DNA of 64,000 bases from Aurantiochytrium sp. KH105 (lineage: Eukaryota > Sar > Bigyra > Thraustochytrida > Thraustochytriidae), in NCBI GenBank assembly GCA_003116975.1, contig BGKB01000240.1, positions 1-64,000 on the forward strand. Direction: 5' to 3'. Position 1 is the first letter of the stretch, and each line of letters begins with the position of its first letter. A program made the position numbers and the translations under genes. Below are positions 18,122 through 27,684 of the stretch, piece by piece. Under the pieces are notes generated by a model. It saw only the letters and a program-made list of their open reading frames with translations. It did no database searches and was not told where the DNA came from.

Positions 18122-20230
18122 CTAGATACGCTTAGTCGCACCGACGCCTGACCTCGTCTCGCGAGCGTCTCGAATGAAGAGCATGCACTGAACTCCAATG
18201 GTCATCTCAAACAAGTATCCTGACACAAAGAGAAGGCCATCCCAAGACTGGAGAGCTGGAAGGAGCATTGCGGCACCCTCGAGCCCGGTCGTGTAGCCCA
18301 CAATGTTCGCAATCTTGAGCATGATAATGTTGCAGGCTCCGAGAAAAGAAACAACCCAACGTCCCGCAAGAGGATGTTTCTCCATCCACGCGCGCACGGA
18401 CTCGATGCGAGACACGCGCTCAGCTACAATTTCCGGCACAAAAAACAGCGAGAGCAGCCAACCCCAGGCGAAAAGCTCAGGCTTGAGATCGTGCCAGAAA
18501 CCAACAAAGGTGAAGACCACGAGAATGTTGAACGCCTTCCGCAGTGGCCCAATCGAGTTGCCGCCGAGAGGCACATAAATGTAGCGAACCAGCCACCGGT
18601 TGAAAGAGCGATGCCAAGCTCGCCAGAAGCCTCCTACCGTGAAATTGTTATTCATGCAACGCTCCATGTTCTCTACTGGCTCGACATCATCGCACACAGC
18701 CCACAGACGGAAAAATCGCCAAATGAGCAGAAACTTGAACCACAGATACATGAGCGCCCAATACGAATAGTAGACCACTTCCTCGTAGTCGAGCGGTCCC
18801 CCGTAGCTCTGTCGCGTCAGAAACACAAGCAAGGGCGTGTTTACGCGTCGTCGCGAGACAGGGTCTGACTCGGCAACGGTGTAGCGAAACGCCATAAACG
18901 AGATGGCGCCCACGTATAAATAATGTGTCAATACCTCAAAGAGGAGGAGTATGCCGGCAAAGCGCAAGGCGTACCGTAGCTTGGCCGGCGCACTGTACGT
19001 TTGCTGCGCGAGACCCAAGTGCGAGACAAAGGAGTTGAATGTGATGGTGGGTCCTGCAATGTAAAGAGGCAGATAGAGCAGGTAGGATACATACACGACG
19101 AAATCGCGATATAGCTCAGCAGGATGAAAGTTCTCGACGCGGGATCGCTCATCCACGGCAGACTCGCGTGCAGCCTTGGTGTCATCGTCTGACTGCCAAA
19201 TTTTGCTTGCTAAAGGCCTCCTTGGCGAGGTTTGCTCGCTCGCGCTCGCGTCGAGTTTACGGAGGGCGCAGTGGCGCCACCACATGTCCAAATTGTAGCT
19301 CATCATCCTAAGCATGATAAAGTTAAACGAGTGGTGCCAGGCAAGCTCCCCTGAATGATTGTCGAGCCAATGCGTCCACGGTCCCTTCCCCAAAAAGCTT
19401 GCGAAACGATACCCCTTGTACGTCTCGTTGCAGTACAGCATGCCTAGATTCATGGTCCAGAGCGTCGCGGGTGTGATCCAATGCGTGCTCATAATAGAAT
19501 GTGCAACAGCGTAGTTTGTGAACGCGAGGGTTAGAATCTTTAGGGTGTCCGCTTCATGAAAGACGAGCGCTGTGGCCAAACCGACACAAGCAATGTAGGT
19601 AGCACGCGCCCGAGTTCGCATGATACGGCTTTTGTTTCGCGTCAAATGACGCACGATTGCTGCGATGCCAAGGTACACGAACATCCCGCACACGAGCACA
19701 GGCAACATGTCGCGGAACTCGTGGTACTGCGCATCTTTAAGATCCATCAGCCGCCCCCCAAGATATGGTGACAGCCAAGATTGGTGCAGCCCACTGGTGC
19801 GCGCAGGCCTCTTATGAGCATCTATCAAAAGATTCTTGTAGCGTGTGCTCAAATCTGTCGTGACCACAATAGTTCGTACATAGAACAAAACGACGATGAC
19901 TATATAGGCTCCGGCCTCGAGCCACCAGAGCCAAATAGGATCTCCTTTGGTTGCTGCTGTTCCTGCAGCTGCTTCTTTGATGCACGTGGCCTTTCTGTTA
20001 CTGCGGTCGCGCGCCTTGAGCCAGGTGACGCCACTCATGAGCACGGCCCCGAGGGCGGCCAGCTTGGCGGAGTCGTCCATGGCGAGAGCCAAGTTCTGCT
20101 TTCCGACGCGCTCAGCGAACTCTCTGTTGGCGCTGAGCGCTGCGACCGCGAGAGCGCAGGCGACGGCCACGAGCCCGCCAACGGCACTCCACCGGCGCGC
20201 AGCAGAGGGCTGACTTGCGTCCGAGACCAT
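18122..20230 (-). CDS. MBOAT O-acyltransferase, GUP1/HHAT-like
   Basis: Multi-pass ER-type acyltransferase; fungal GUP1 remodels GPI-anchor lipids and HHAT palmitoylates secreted proteins. The 702-aa product from the ATG at 20230 (MVSDASQPSA) starts just before its first hydrophobic segment. The open frame reaches 20530 and would overlap the next gene's stop, so the later Met is preferred. About ten membrane segments are visible. The family signature FWRAWHRSFNRWLVRYIYVP is followed by LGG, matching the GUP1 block; the MBOAT catalytic His is in FVGFWHDLKPELFAWGW. Upstream is the paired hydrophilic motif LAWHHSFNFIMLRMMSYNLD, the conserved MBOAT entry motif. It could act on GPI lipids or another lipid/protein target; the sequence does not decide. 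Confidence 0.9.
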   Translation of the reverse strand: MVSDASQPSAARRWSAVGGLVAVACALAVAALSANREFAERVGKQNLALAMDDSAKLAALGAVLMSGVTWLKARDRSNRKATCIKEAAAGTAATKGDPIWLWWLEAGAYIVIVVLFYVRTIVVTTDLSTRYKNLLIDAHKRPARTSGLHQSWLSPYLGGRLMDLKDAQYHEFRDMLPVLVCGMFVYLGIAAIVRHLTRNKSRIMRTRARATYIACVGLATALVFHEADTLKILTLAFTNYAVAHSIMSTHWITPATLWTMNLGMLYCNETYKGYRFASFLGKGPWTHWLDNHSGELAWHHSFNFIMLRMMSYNLDMWWRHCALRKLDASASEQTSPRRPLASKIWQSDDDTKAARESAVDERSRVENFHPAELYRDFVVYVSYLLYLPLYIAGPTITFNSFVSHLGLAQQTYSAPAKLRYALRFAGILLLFEVLTHYLYVGAISFMAFRYTVAESDPVSRRRVNTPLLVFLTRQSYGGPLDYEEVVYYSYWALMYLWFKFLLIWRFFRLWAVCDDVEPVENMERCMNNNFTVGGFWRAWHRSFNRWLVRYIYVPLGGNSIGPLRKAFNILVVFTFVGFWHDLKPELFAWGWLLSLFFVPEIVAERVSRIESVRAWMEKHPLAGRWVVSFLGACNIIMLKIANIVGYTTGLEGAAMLLPALQSWDGLLFVSGYLFEMTIGVQCMLFIRDARETRSGVGATKRI

Positions 20231-20489
20231 TTGTGAAAGCGAACACGTTTTGGTTGCTTGCGGTTGGTGTCGGTGGGACAAATGTGTCAAAAATCGAAGC
20301 ATGATCGCCCACCCTCCTGTCTCTATTCCTGAATCTACTTGCTCCGCCCACCCACTGTGAATGATGGCAAGACGCAAAATCGACGAAGAGAGACCAATAC
20401 AACGTAAAACGCGAGACGTCAGCATCGAGAAGGTGCTGTCTGACTCGGATTGTGTATGACAGTATTTGTAATTTTTAGGAACCACCGCT

Positions 20490-21542
20490 TCATGCATACT
20501 TTTGCGACCAGAACTCATTTGCAAGCGCATCCACGCAACGTTTGTCTTGCTGACGCTCCTTGCTACTTTCTATTCGCTGTGACTCGGGAGCCAAGGCACG
20601 CAAGATGACCTTGCGTCGATACGAGGAAAGGAGCATGGAAAAGTCGAGATTAGAATCGCCCAACTCGCCACGCGCCACGGCCCTGTAAAGCTGAACAAGG
20701 GCGTTGGCCGAGTTGGGGTCTTCGCCCTCCTCGGAGCACACAATATTGACAAACTCCTCGAATCCAATCGCCCCAGAGCCATCAACGTCAATCTTTGACA
20801 CCAATCGCTCAACTTGTTGCCGCGATCGGCAAAGTCCCACGGTGAGGAGTGGGTCGACGAGCTCGTTGGTGCTGATCTCGCCGCTCTTGTCCACATCGAG
20901 AACATTAAACCATTGTCGGAGGTCCATGCGTCGATCTCGAATTGCTGCCCATTGCGCTTTAAGAGCTGGATTTCGGTTTCGAAGCCACGTGCCCCACTCA
21001 TCACGAAGTGCAATGTGAGACCTCTTGTGTCGTTCGTTTCGCTCCGCAAAAAACGCTGAGCGCAGGTTTTGCCACTTGGCCAGAAGATCGGCAAGCTCCT
21101 TGCTGTTTTGAGCTTGGCCTTGGCCTTGGGCTAATTCGGTGTCTGCAGCAGGTCTTTGTCTGGCCTTTCGCGTATCGCTTGAGATGTTGTGAGCGTCTAT
21201 AGAAGGGCGCCTGGTCGCTTGGCGCGCTTTATATAACGTGCGCTCGCGACGAGAGAACGCGGCAATATCGACATCTTCTTTGAAGACGGCTGTGTTTGCA
21301 AAGATGCGTGGTCTGGGGCCTCGCGGATGCTGCGCTTGCGTCGGTGCACTTTCTCTCGCATGGGGGTCCCGAAACGTCGCTTCGACTTCGGCGAGCGTCC
21401 TGCGCGGTGTTTTTGCCCCCCGACTCAAGCGCGAGGCTGCAAGGAGATCTTTGAAGGCCCTTCGCTCCGCTTTCTCATTCGGACGATCTTGCCCGTGCTT
21501 ATGATGATGATGTTGACGGTGGTGGAGATTGGCGGCGCGCAT
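20490..21542 (-). CDS. EF-hand protein with basic N-terminus
   Basis: 350 aa from the ATG at 21542 (MRAANLHHRQ, followed by a His-rich run). An open frame continues upstream to 21950, but it is Ala/Leu/Arg low-complexity and probably UTR. Residues 20-205 are basic and helical (Arg/Ala/Glu). Two EF-hands follow: loop 216-227 (DVDKSGEISTNE) and loop 252-263 (DVDGSGAIGFEE). Both have acidic residues at positions 1, 3 and 12, so calcium binding is likely. After them is a helical tail. No membrane segment. The role is unknown; a calcium-responsive cytoskeletal or ciliary adaptor would fit but is unproven. Confidence 0.8.
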   Translation of the reverse strand: MRAANLHHRQHHHHKHGQDRPNEKAERRAFKDLLAASRLSRGAKTPRRTLAEVEATFRDPHARESAPTQAQHPRGPRPRIFANTAVFKEDVDIAAFSRRERTLYKARQATRRPSIDAHNISSDTRKARQRPAADTELAQGQGQAQNSKELADLLAKWQNLRSAFFAERNERHKRSHIALRDEWGTWLRNRNPALKAQWAAIRDRRMDLRQWFNVLDVDKSGEISTNELVDPLLTVGLCRSRQQVERLVSKIDVDGSGAIGFEEFVNIVCSEEGEDPNSANALVQLYRAVARGELGDSNLDFSMLLSSYRRKVILRALAPESQRIESSKERQQDKRCVDALANEFWSQKYA

Positions 21543-22075
21543 CCTCCGTAAGCGCGTACGTACGTACGTACGTACGGATGTACGTATGTGCACGCCGGTG
21601 GGGTGCGATGGCTCGCCCGGCTGGAGGTTACTCACTCGGCTAACTCGAAAATGACCTGGCTCAGCCCTGAGCTTGCGTGCGGCAGCTGCCAGCGGCTGCA
21701 GCCAGCCGGAGTGTGGTGTGGTACACACCGTTTTTGACCGTCGATACACTGGTGAAAAAAGCAAAAGGAGACCAGATCGCTGCCGCTTCGCTGTGAACGG
21801 ATACGGAGCCCGAGCGAGGGCCGACGCCGCCGCCGCCGCCGAGGCGAGCAACAGAGGTGATCGGGCGGGCGAGCGGGCGGGCGAGCAAGTAGGCGAGCAA
21901 GCGGGTGCGCAAGAAAGCAATCGAGCAAGCAAACAAGGGAAAGCAAGCAAGCAAGCCAGGAGACAAAGAGCAGACGTGAAATCGGACGTTTTGAAGGCGA
22001 GGTGAGAGCGCCCGTACGAGCGAGCACGCGAAAGGTGATCGATCGACTGATTGACCGATCAACCACGACGGCAGC
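21543..22075. promoter_or_regulatory. divergent promoter region, EF-hand gene / orphan gene
   Basis: 533 bp between two divergent starts. It holds a GTAC run (21551-21574) and a GCAA tetranucleotide tract (about 21926-21958). Open frames here are repeat-driven. Confidence 0.5.
21551..21574. repeat. (GTAC)n tract
   Basis: Five to six copies of the self-complementary tetramer GTAC, just upstream of the EF-hand start, able to form a perfect hairpin. Confidence 0.9.
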
Positions 22076-23002
22076 ATGTTGCCGGCACTTTCTGTAGATA
22101 TTCGACACGATCTTGCTGCGCTGCAAAGACCCGTGCCAGAACCGCGCGTCGGTGGTGACGGCAGCGGTCGCGCTGCAAAGGCGAAAGATTATGAATACGA
22201 TGATTGTGAACGACGTGCAGCACAAGAAGAAGAAGAAGGAGGAGGAGGAGGAGGAGGAGGAGGAGGAGGAGAAAAGAAAGTTGGTGATCGATTTGGTTTC
22301 TCAAAAAAAGGAAATTTCGGCGCGGAAGTCAAGAGACCTGTAGGAGAAGCGCCCGCAACGTCAAATCAGCTTACACACGATGATGATAATCAAGTGAGCG
22401 AGGTGAAGCCCGAGACGCCGTGCGGAACCGTCCCCAGCAAGACAGGGCGCGAGCAGCAACTCCTTCAAGTTTTGCGTGAAATTCGCGCAGCCGTTGCGCG
22501 ATCTGACCCACGTCGAGTCTCGTCAGCGAGCCTTTCTTCTCGCGAGGAAACCGCTGGGGATGATCGAGCGGTGTATGGGCCCGTGGCGACAACGTTCGAG
22601 CCCTTGCAGCAGCTGACTACGGCGGAGGCACTCATGCCTGTCCCCGAATCAGACGCTCAGCAACGCGCATTGACGGCAGTTTTTCGAGGCGGTCTCGAGG
22701 CCTTGGACCCACAACTGAGCCCCGAGCACTTTATTGCGCTTTTGGATGAGCAAGAGCGCCAGCGCGCGGCGCGTGTATCCCCGACTATTGCCAGAAACGA
22801 GCGACCGGGCCACCGCGGAGGATTGCCATTCCCCTCTACTCAGGTTCCATTTCGCTCGCGGCATGACATACATTTGTTTACATCGTCTCAGCCGAGCAAG
22901 CACATTGCACTTCGGCCTCCGGGTCGTATTGATGCCTCCCCTCAGCGTCGCAGCCCTTTACACTCTCGCGTCACGACAAAGACATTTCCGTCTGCGTCAT
23001 GA
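22076..23002 (+). CDS. orphan low-complexity protein, 308 aa
   Basis: I do not recognise it. The ATG at 22076 gives MLPALSVDIRHDLAALQRPV. Residues 38-65 are an Asp/Glu stretch followed by eleven Gly residues coded by a GGA/GGAG repeat. The middle part has a plausible amphipathic helix (REQQLLQVLREIRAAVARSD). A second helical segment reads ALTAVFRGGLEALDPQLSPE. The C-terminus is Arg/Ser/Pro-rich. There is no signal peptide, membrane span or known domain. It is divergent from the EF-hand gene. The unbroken frame and non-repetitive middle argue for a real gene. Confidence 0.5.
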   Translation: MLPALSVDIRHDLAALQRPVPEPRVGGDGSGRAAKAKDYEYDDCERRAAQEEEEGGGGGGGGGGGEKKVGDRFGFSKKGNFGAEVKRPVGEAPATSNQLTHDDDNQVSEVKPETPCGTVPSKTGREQQLLQVLREIRAAVARSDPRRVSSASLSSREETAGDDRAVYGPVATTFEPLQQLTTAEALMPVPESDAQQRALTAVFRGGLEALDPQLSPEHFIALLDEQERQRAARVSPTIARNERPGHRGGLPFPSTQVPFRSRHDIHLFTSSQPSKHIALRPPGRIDASPQRRSPLHSRVTTKTFPSAS

Positions 23003-23583
23003 AGGAGACAGCTCATTCGTGCGAGTTGGGTGAAGTCTGCCACACCCATCGCTTATCTCAGCTCCTAAAATGGGCCGGCCCGTCGCCGTGATCGAACGTC
23101 CGAGTGATCGTTAATCTCTGCAAACCTTCGGGCCGGATCGTTCAATCGACCACGATCGATCGATCCATCGCTCTGGCTCCGCGAAAGGTGTTGGGTAAAA
23201 GAAAAAAGTTCGTGGGGCACGTTCTTCTAACAGTGCTGTCAGTCCGGGGCTAAAGCCTTTGCTCCGTCTTTCTCCGCGTCTCGCTCTCTCTCTCTCTGTG
23301 TCTGTCTGTGTGTCTGTCTGTCTGTCTGTCTAACAACACTCGACTGACCGCCCGGACCTCGGAGCTTGCAATCACACAATACGAGACGGCACGCGCAGCT
23401 GACTGCAGACGGCAGCAGCCGGCCCTGGGACGGAGCTACGCACGAGGCACGGTCGAGCGCGAGGGCGAAGTCTCTGCGAAGAGAGGCGCGGAGCGAGCGC
23501 GGCGAGGGCGAACTTGTATTCTCTTCCGTCCCTAGACGTACGTGTTGGTTGGCTGCTCTCGTTTCGTCCGAGGGAGGGATAAG
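23003..23583. other. intergenic region, orphan to FUN14
   Basis: It contains clustered short GATCG palindromes (about 23080-23165) and a TCTG/TC repeat (23280-23332). The right part is the FUN14 upstream region. No gene seen; no tRNA fold that I could confirm. Confidence 0.5.
23280..23332. repeat. TC/TCTG repeat upstream of FUN14 gene
   Basis: Run of TC followed by TG/TCTG units, about 250-300 bp upstream of the FUN14 start. Confidence 0.85.
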
Positions 23584-24063
23584 ATGGCGGGCTACCCGGA
23601 GGAAACGCGCGTCGTAGACGTGAGCGAGGAGCTGGAGAGTGGCGTACTGGACGCCGTGGAGGCCATTGATGGTGAACCGAGCGAGGTTCTCTTGACGAAA
23701 CAGGATAAGGCGCTGGTGGATGTGATCTCGGGCACCTTGGGGCCGGTTCTGACACGGCTCGGTTTTGGCGGCGCCCTTGGGTTCTGCACAGGGTACGCGA
23801 TCAAGCAAGCGAGCAAGGTAGTCGCCACGGCGTTGGGTGTTGGTTTTGTCTGTTTGCAGGGCATGCAATACGCAGGATACATTGAAGTTCGCTGGGACAA
23901 GATCCGCGGGGATCTCATCAAGCGCGTCGACACGGATGGTTCCGGTACCGTGACAACGCGCGATATCAAATATTACGTGACCAAGGTCTTTGGCATCCTC
24001 AAGTTCCACGGCCCTCATGCGGCTGGGTTCTCAAGTGGCCTCGTCTATGGTTTTCGGTGGTAA
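23584..24063 (+). CDS. FUN14-family protein with an EF-hand loop
   Basis: FUN14 proteins sit in the outer mitochondrial membrane and act in mitophagy and organelle contacts (FUNDC1 in animals). The 159-aa product from the ATG at 23584 has the FUN14 core at about 55-106: GFGGALGFCTGYAIKQASKV, then a second hydrophobic segment and GMQYAGYIEVRWDKI. A 12-residue loop DTDGSGTVTTRD (116-127) follows, with Asp/Asp/Ser spacing of a calcium-binding EF-hand (Asp instead of Glu at position 12), then a final hydrophobic segment ending in LVYGFRW. The N-terminus lacks a clear YxxL LC3-interacting motif of the animal type. Confidence 0.85.
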   Translation: MAGYPEETRVVDVSEELESGVLDAVEAIDGEPSEVLLTKQDKALVDVISGTLGPVLTRLGFGGALGFCTGYAIKQASKVVATALGVGFVCLQGMQYAGYIEVRWDKIRGDLIKRVDTDGSGTVTTRDIKYYVTKVFGILKFHGPHAAGFSSGLVYGFRW

Positions 24064-24346
24064 ACGTGTTCTCACCAAGCACGCAGGGAGAGCAATCGAA
24101 GAAGAGAGAAACGTATGCCTATAACCCACGTACTACTCTCCACCCCACTATGAAAGAAATTGGAGTCTTTCGCGTGGCGATCGGGTCTGTATTATCCGTC
24201 AAAGCCCTTGCCAGCCGAGCGCAGTGTGGCTTGAGGATATAGAGTTGAAAAAATTAAAAATGTTTTTGATGTTTCCAATCTTCCCTGCTTGCTCTCAGCA
24301 AGCAAGTGTCTGGAATTTCCATTCATGTTTTTGGAAGGTGGGCATC

Positions 24347-25048
24347 CTAGCCGACGGTCTTCTTTCCCCATACCTTTTTCGCGTTGTCAGCACCAAAGGT
24401 CGGGTTACCGCTGCGGTCAATTTCCTTCTTGTCCATGGTCTCAACACTGCCCTGGTTGAGCTTGGAAATGCCGGCATTGGGGTTGTGCGCCCATTCACGG
24501 GCCTCCTGCTTATCGGCCTCCTTGGGGCCCAGTGCCGTTCCAGTGTAGCCCGCGCGCGAGGCGGCGCGGGAAAAAGCAACGAGGCCGTTGGTGACGTTGA
24601 CAATGCTCTTGCCATCATAAAGATCAGCGGTTGTAAAGAGATCGAACTCGGCCATGCCGAGCTCGGAACGGCACGCACGAAGAAAGGACTGGATGTTCTC
24701 CATCTGCTTGAATGGCATCGAGGATTCATGGATCTTTTTGATAACGCCAGGCTTAACAGCATTCATGGCCTTGCAGAGAATGGTCCCGTCTTTGAGCGAC
24801 TCGAGAAGGTCCTCGCCCACTTCTTCTCCCGTGAGCTCTTCCAGATACGCGCGTACACGCTCCTCAAGGTCTGGGTCACGTTTGGCGGCCTCGCGTTCCG
24901 CTAGCTGTTATTCCGCACAAGGACCGATGCGTTAGTTCGTTCGTACAGCCGCGACGCGCACTCGTTCGTTTTCCCTCGCTCGCTCAGCCCCGACCGGGTT
25001 CGGGTTCGATTCACTCACCTCCTTGTCGAGTCCATACAGCTTCGACAT
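24347..25048 (-). CDS. calponin/transgelin-like actin-binding protein (2 exons)
   Basis: 195 aa. Exon 25048-25019 (MSKLYGLDKE) joins exon 24904-24347. The intron 25018-24905 (minus strand) starts GTGAGT and ends AACAG; it lies between codons, and the join gives a continuous N-terminal helix (LAEREAAKRDPDLEERVRAY). A single type-3 calponin homology domain covers about 25-135 (GEDLLESLKDGTILCKAMNA, then a PFKQMENIQSFLRAC block). The C-terminus has a calponin-like repeat, GNPTFGADNAKKVWG. Transgelin-type proteins bundle actin filaments. Its 3' end faces the FUN14 3' end (283 bp). Confidence 0.9.
24905..25018 (-). other. spliceosomal intron in calponin-like gene
   Basis: 114-nt intron read on the minus strand from GTGAGT to AACAG, in phase 0. 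Without it the CH domain frame has no ATG near its N-terminus. Confidence 0.85.
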
Positions 25049-25626
25049 GCTTGCGCGCGTGTGCAAACGCTACCGCTACGTCGAGAGCGTTTGTGTGCGT
25101 GTGTTCGTCCGTCTACCCACGTGCGTGCGGCGTTCCGTGCGCGCAGGGCGGCAGAGATGCGCTTGTGTTCTGGAGCAGCTGCCTGCCTGCTCAGCCTGAT
25201 CATCATGAGAGAGGAGACTTCCGCCTTTTTTTTGTCTTTTCGTTTTTGGCCTACTTCGGTGCCTGGCAATACCTACTGAAAAGCTTTGTTTTCTAGCACT
25301 TCCCGGGTCGACCCCCTTCTTTCAAATTCTTCGTTATTGGTGCAACGTTCCGCTTCATGGCTGACCAAATGAGGGTCCTTCTGACGGCCAGCGACAGAGA
25401 AAACCTTGGTTGGGCAAAAGCGTTGAACTTTCGGACAAGGCTAGGTGCCAACAAGGGTGATGGAGACCTCCTCATCGTAATGGGCATCGTCAATTAGTGT
25501 CTCAGAACTGGGATCGAAAGGAGAAGGCCGAGTGCTTCGTAAATTTGAGAAAAGAAAAAAGAAAGCCAACGAGAGGTCAGAGAATCCAAAAACCAAGGAG
25601 GTAGTAGAAAAACGAACAATATCAGA
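25049..25626. other. intergenic region, RING gene to calponin gene
   Basis: 5' flank of the calponin gene and 3' flank of the RING gene, both minus strand. No gene seen. Confidence 0.5.
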
Positions 25627-27126
25627 TCAGGATACAGCAAGCGATACCTCCTCTCCAGAAGCATCTTGATCAGAGGTGGAAAGGTCTGGGGCCATGGACT
25701 GCAACCGCTGCAGCACAAAGCTGCCTTCGGGGAGAAGTGTCTGCGAAAGGCGCTCGTCGGAAAGCCGCAGACGGCTTTGAGCTGAAGACATGACGCGAAG
25801 CGCAAAAGCTGGAATGTCGTTGCTCTCGCCGCCGTGCGAATGCGAAAGCTGAATCATACCAAAGACACGCATGATGCCCATCATGAGCGAACTGTCGGGT
25901 CCACAGCGCTCCAAAATGGTCTTGAGACGGGCCCACTGCGCCTGCATTGAGTTGGAGGCCACCAGCACCTCAAAGACATCAATGCCGTTGGCCACGACCT
26001 CGGACGTTTGCTTGGAGGCAGCGGCCTCTCCGCCGCCAAGGCCATCTTCGTCCGCCACCCCGCTTTGCTTGTCTGTTTCTTCTACAAAGGTATCGAGTCG
26101 TTGCCCATAGCTCTGCACGGCGCACTGCAAAAGCACCATTTCGTGATCCATTGCGACCCAGTCGCCATTATCAGCGAAAATGTTGTCATACATGGTCAGC
26201 TGCTCAACAACAGTGCTTCGTTCGACCGCTAAAACGGACGTGAGAGACTCGACTGTAATGTTTTGGCCCGGATCGGGACGTGTAATGTTGAATAGATGCG
26301 ACTCGACCGTCTCGAGAGCTTCGAGAATCTGCGCGAGCGAATCCTTGACGTGAAGGATGCTTCGCACACATCGCTCAAAAGCCTCCTCGACCACGATAAG
26401 CTCGCTCTGCAGGGCAAAAACAGGCGTGACTGCGTCTTCGCTAGATACTTTGAGCGTACCGTTGGCAGTTGTGCGTTGCTCCTGCAGTTCATAGGGTGTG
26501 AGCGGGAGCATGTCTTCCGGGAATCGGCGCAAGCTAACAACTTTGCTCACGCAGACCATACAGCCTTCGTGGTCTGCGAGCCAGCGGCTCCAGCACACCT
26601 TGCAGGCCCGGTGGCGGCACGGCAAAGCAAAGTGCGTTGCAACCTTGAGACTACAAATGTCGCACTCCTCGCCGATGCCCTCCATTTGGGCCAAAATGCT
26701 AGCTTCTTGCTCGGCCTCTGCGGGCGTCAACTTTTTTTCGCCGGCGAGCAGAAATCGTTTCAAGTTGCTGTTCTCCTCCTTTTCCCTGCGACGCAGCGGT
26801 GAGAGCGCACTAGAATTCCCTCCCGTGTTGCTAGAGGCATTGCCGTTTCCTCCGCGGCGCGCACCGCCCCGGCGTCGTTGCTGCTGTTCTTGTCGACGCT
26901 GAACGGCACCTCCGGCGCTGGGTAGACGTGCCACGCCTGTTCCGGGTTCCGCGACAAAGGGATTCGCGTGGTCGCCTACGAGGTATTGCGGGAGCTGGCA
27001 AAATCTCGCACACAGCGAGTCGTTCCCGCGACCGCGGTTGCGTCGCGCCGACGAGGACGAAGCTTCTTCGCCGCTGCCGTCCTCCTGCGCAGCCCCATCC
27101 GACCCTGCCAGCAGTCTTCGGAGCAT
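25627..27126 (-). CDS. RING-finger protein, probable E3 ubiquitin ligase
   Basis: 499 aa from the first ATG at 27126 (MLRRLLAGSD). The frame is open to 27393 without an ATG, and a CGCAG acceptor-like site there leaves an upstream 5' exon possible. Residues 1-120 are low-complexity (Gly/Ser/Arg/Gln). A C3HC4 RING follows at 155-192: Cys155, Cys158, Cys170, His172, Cys175, Cys178, Cys189 and Cys192 with spacing x2, x11, x1, x2, x2, x10, x2. The remaining 300 residues are mainly helical (LQSELIVVEEAFERCVRSIL, VESHLFNITRPDPGQ) with no domain I can name. Typical RING function is E2 recruitment; the substrate is unknown. No membrane segment. Confidence 0.85.
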   Translation of the reverse strand: MLRRLLAGSDGAAQEDGSGEEASSSSARRNRGRGNDSLCARFCQLPQYLVGDHANPFVAEPGTGVARLPSAGGAVQRRQEQQQRRRGGARRGGNGNASSNTGGNSSALSPLRRREKEENSNLKRFLLAGEKKLTPAEAEQEASILAQMEGIGEECDICSLKVATHFALPCRHRACKVCWSRWLADHEGCMVCVSKVVSLRRFPEDMLPLTPYELQEQRTTANGTLKVSSEDAVTPVFALQSELIVVEEAFERCVRSILHVKDSLAQILEALETVESHLFNITRPDPGQNITVESLTSVLAVERSTVVEQLTMYDNIFADNGDWVAMDHEMVLLQCAVQSYGQRLDTFVEETDKQSGVADEDGLGGGEAAASKQTSEVVANGIDVFEVLVASNSMQAQWARLKTILERCGPDSSLMMGIMRVFGMIQLSHSHGGESNDIPAFALRVMSSAQSRLRLSDERLSQTLLPEGSFVLQRLQSMAPDLSTSDQDASGEEVSLAVS

Positions 27127-27684
27127 TCTGCGCGCGCTTTGCCTCTGCGTCCCACCAGCAAGGCTGCGCTCCCGCCGCTCGCGCCGCGCGTGCCCAGCGC
27201 TCTCGGCGCCGAGGAGCGCGACTCTTTTGCACGCGAGCTCAAGCACGGGATGTTTCAAGTTTTCACTCGCCGCAGTATGCTGTCTGCCTTTGCCCTGCTT
27301 TGCTCTGCTCAGCTTGTTTGTTGCCTCCTCACCGGACTTTTTACGAACTGCAGCAGGCGTGCTGCCGACACGAGGAAGGCCGAAGAAGGACACTGCGCGG
27401 GATTACGGAGAAGGACAGACGCAAGCAAAGACGCCTTGCTTGTATATGTCAATATCGCATTGAGAATCTACAAGTTGCGAGAGGAAAGTGCAGAAAGAGA
27501 TGGACGCATTTGGTGAACAAGCGAAGTAACTCGTGCGACGCGAATTTCTTCTTGACCTTTGCTCTTTGCAGACGTGGACGCACGTCTCATCGACCGCGAT
27601 CAAATTCCAAGTGATGGAAATCAAGAACGAATAATTGGCGCTTGGTTGTAGAGACACAGGACACAGCGATTATAATTACAAAGA
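27127..27684. other. intergenic region, DUF1336-fusion to RING gene
   Basis: Upstream region of the RING gene (possible unseen 5' exon near 27394-27660) and 3' flank of the membrane protein. No independent gene supported. Confidence 0.45.

Noticed and set aside
18122-20530. longer MBOAT start at 20530
   Set aside because: It would overlap the upstream gene's stop codon, and residues 1-100 lack any family similarity. The Met at 20230 starts just before the first hydrophobic segment.
23060-23165. possible tRNA-like or structured RNA
   Set aside because: Several GATCG palindromes and a GGTTCG-like stretch caught the eye, but I could not build a cloverleaf with proper stems.
24224-24904. 226-codon plus-strand open frame
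   Set aside because: Antisense of the calponin-like gene.
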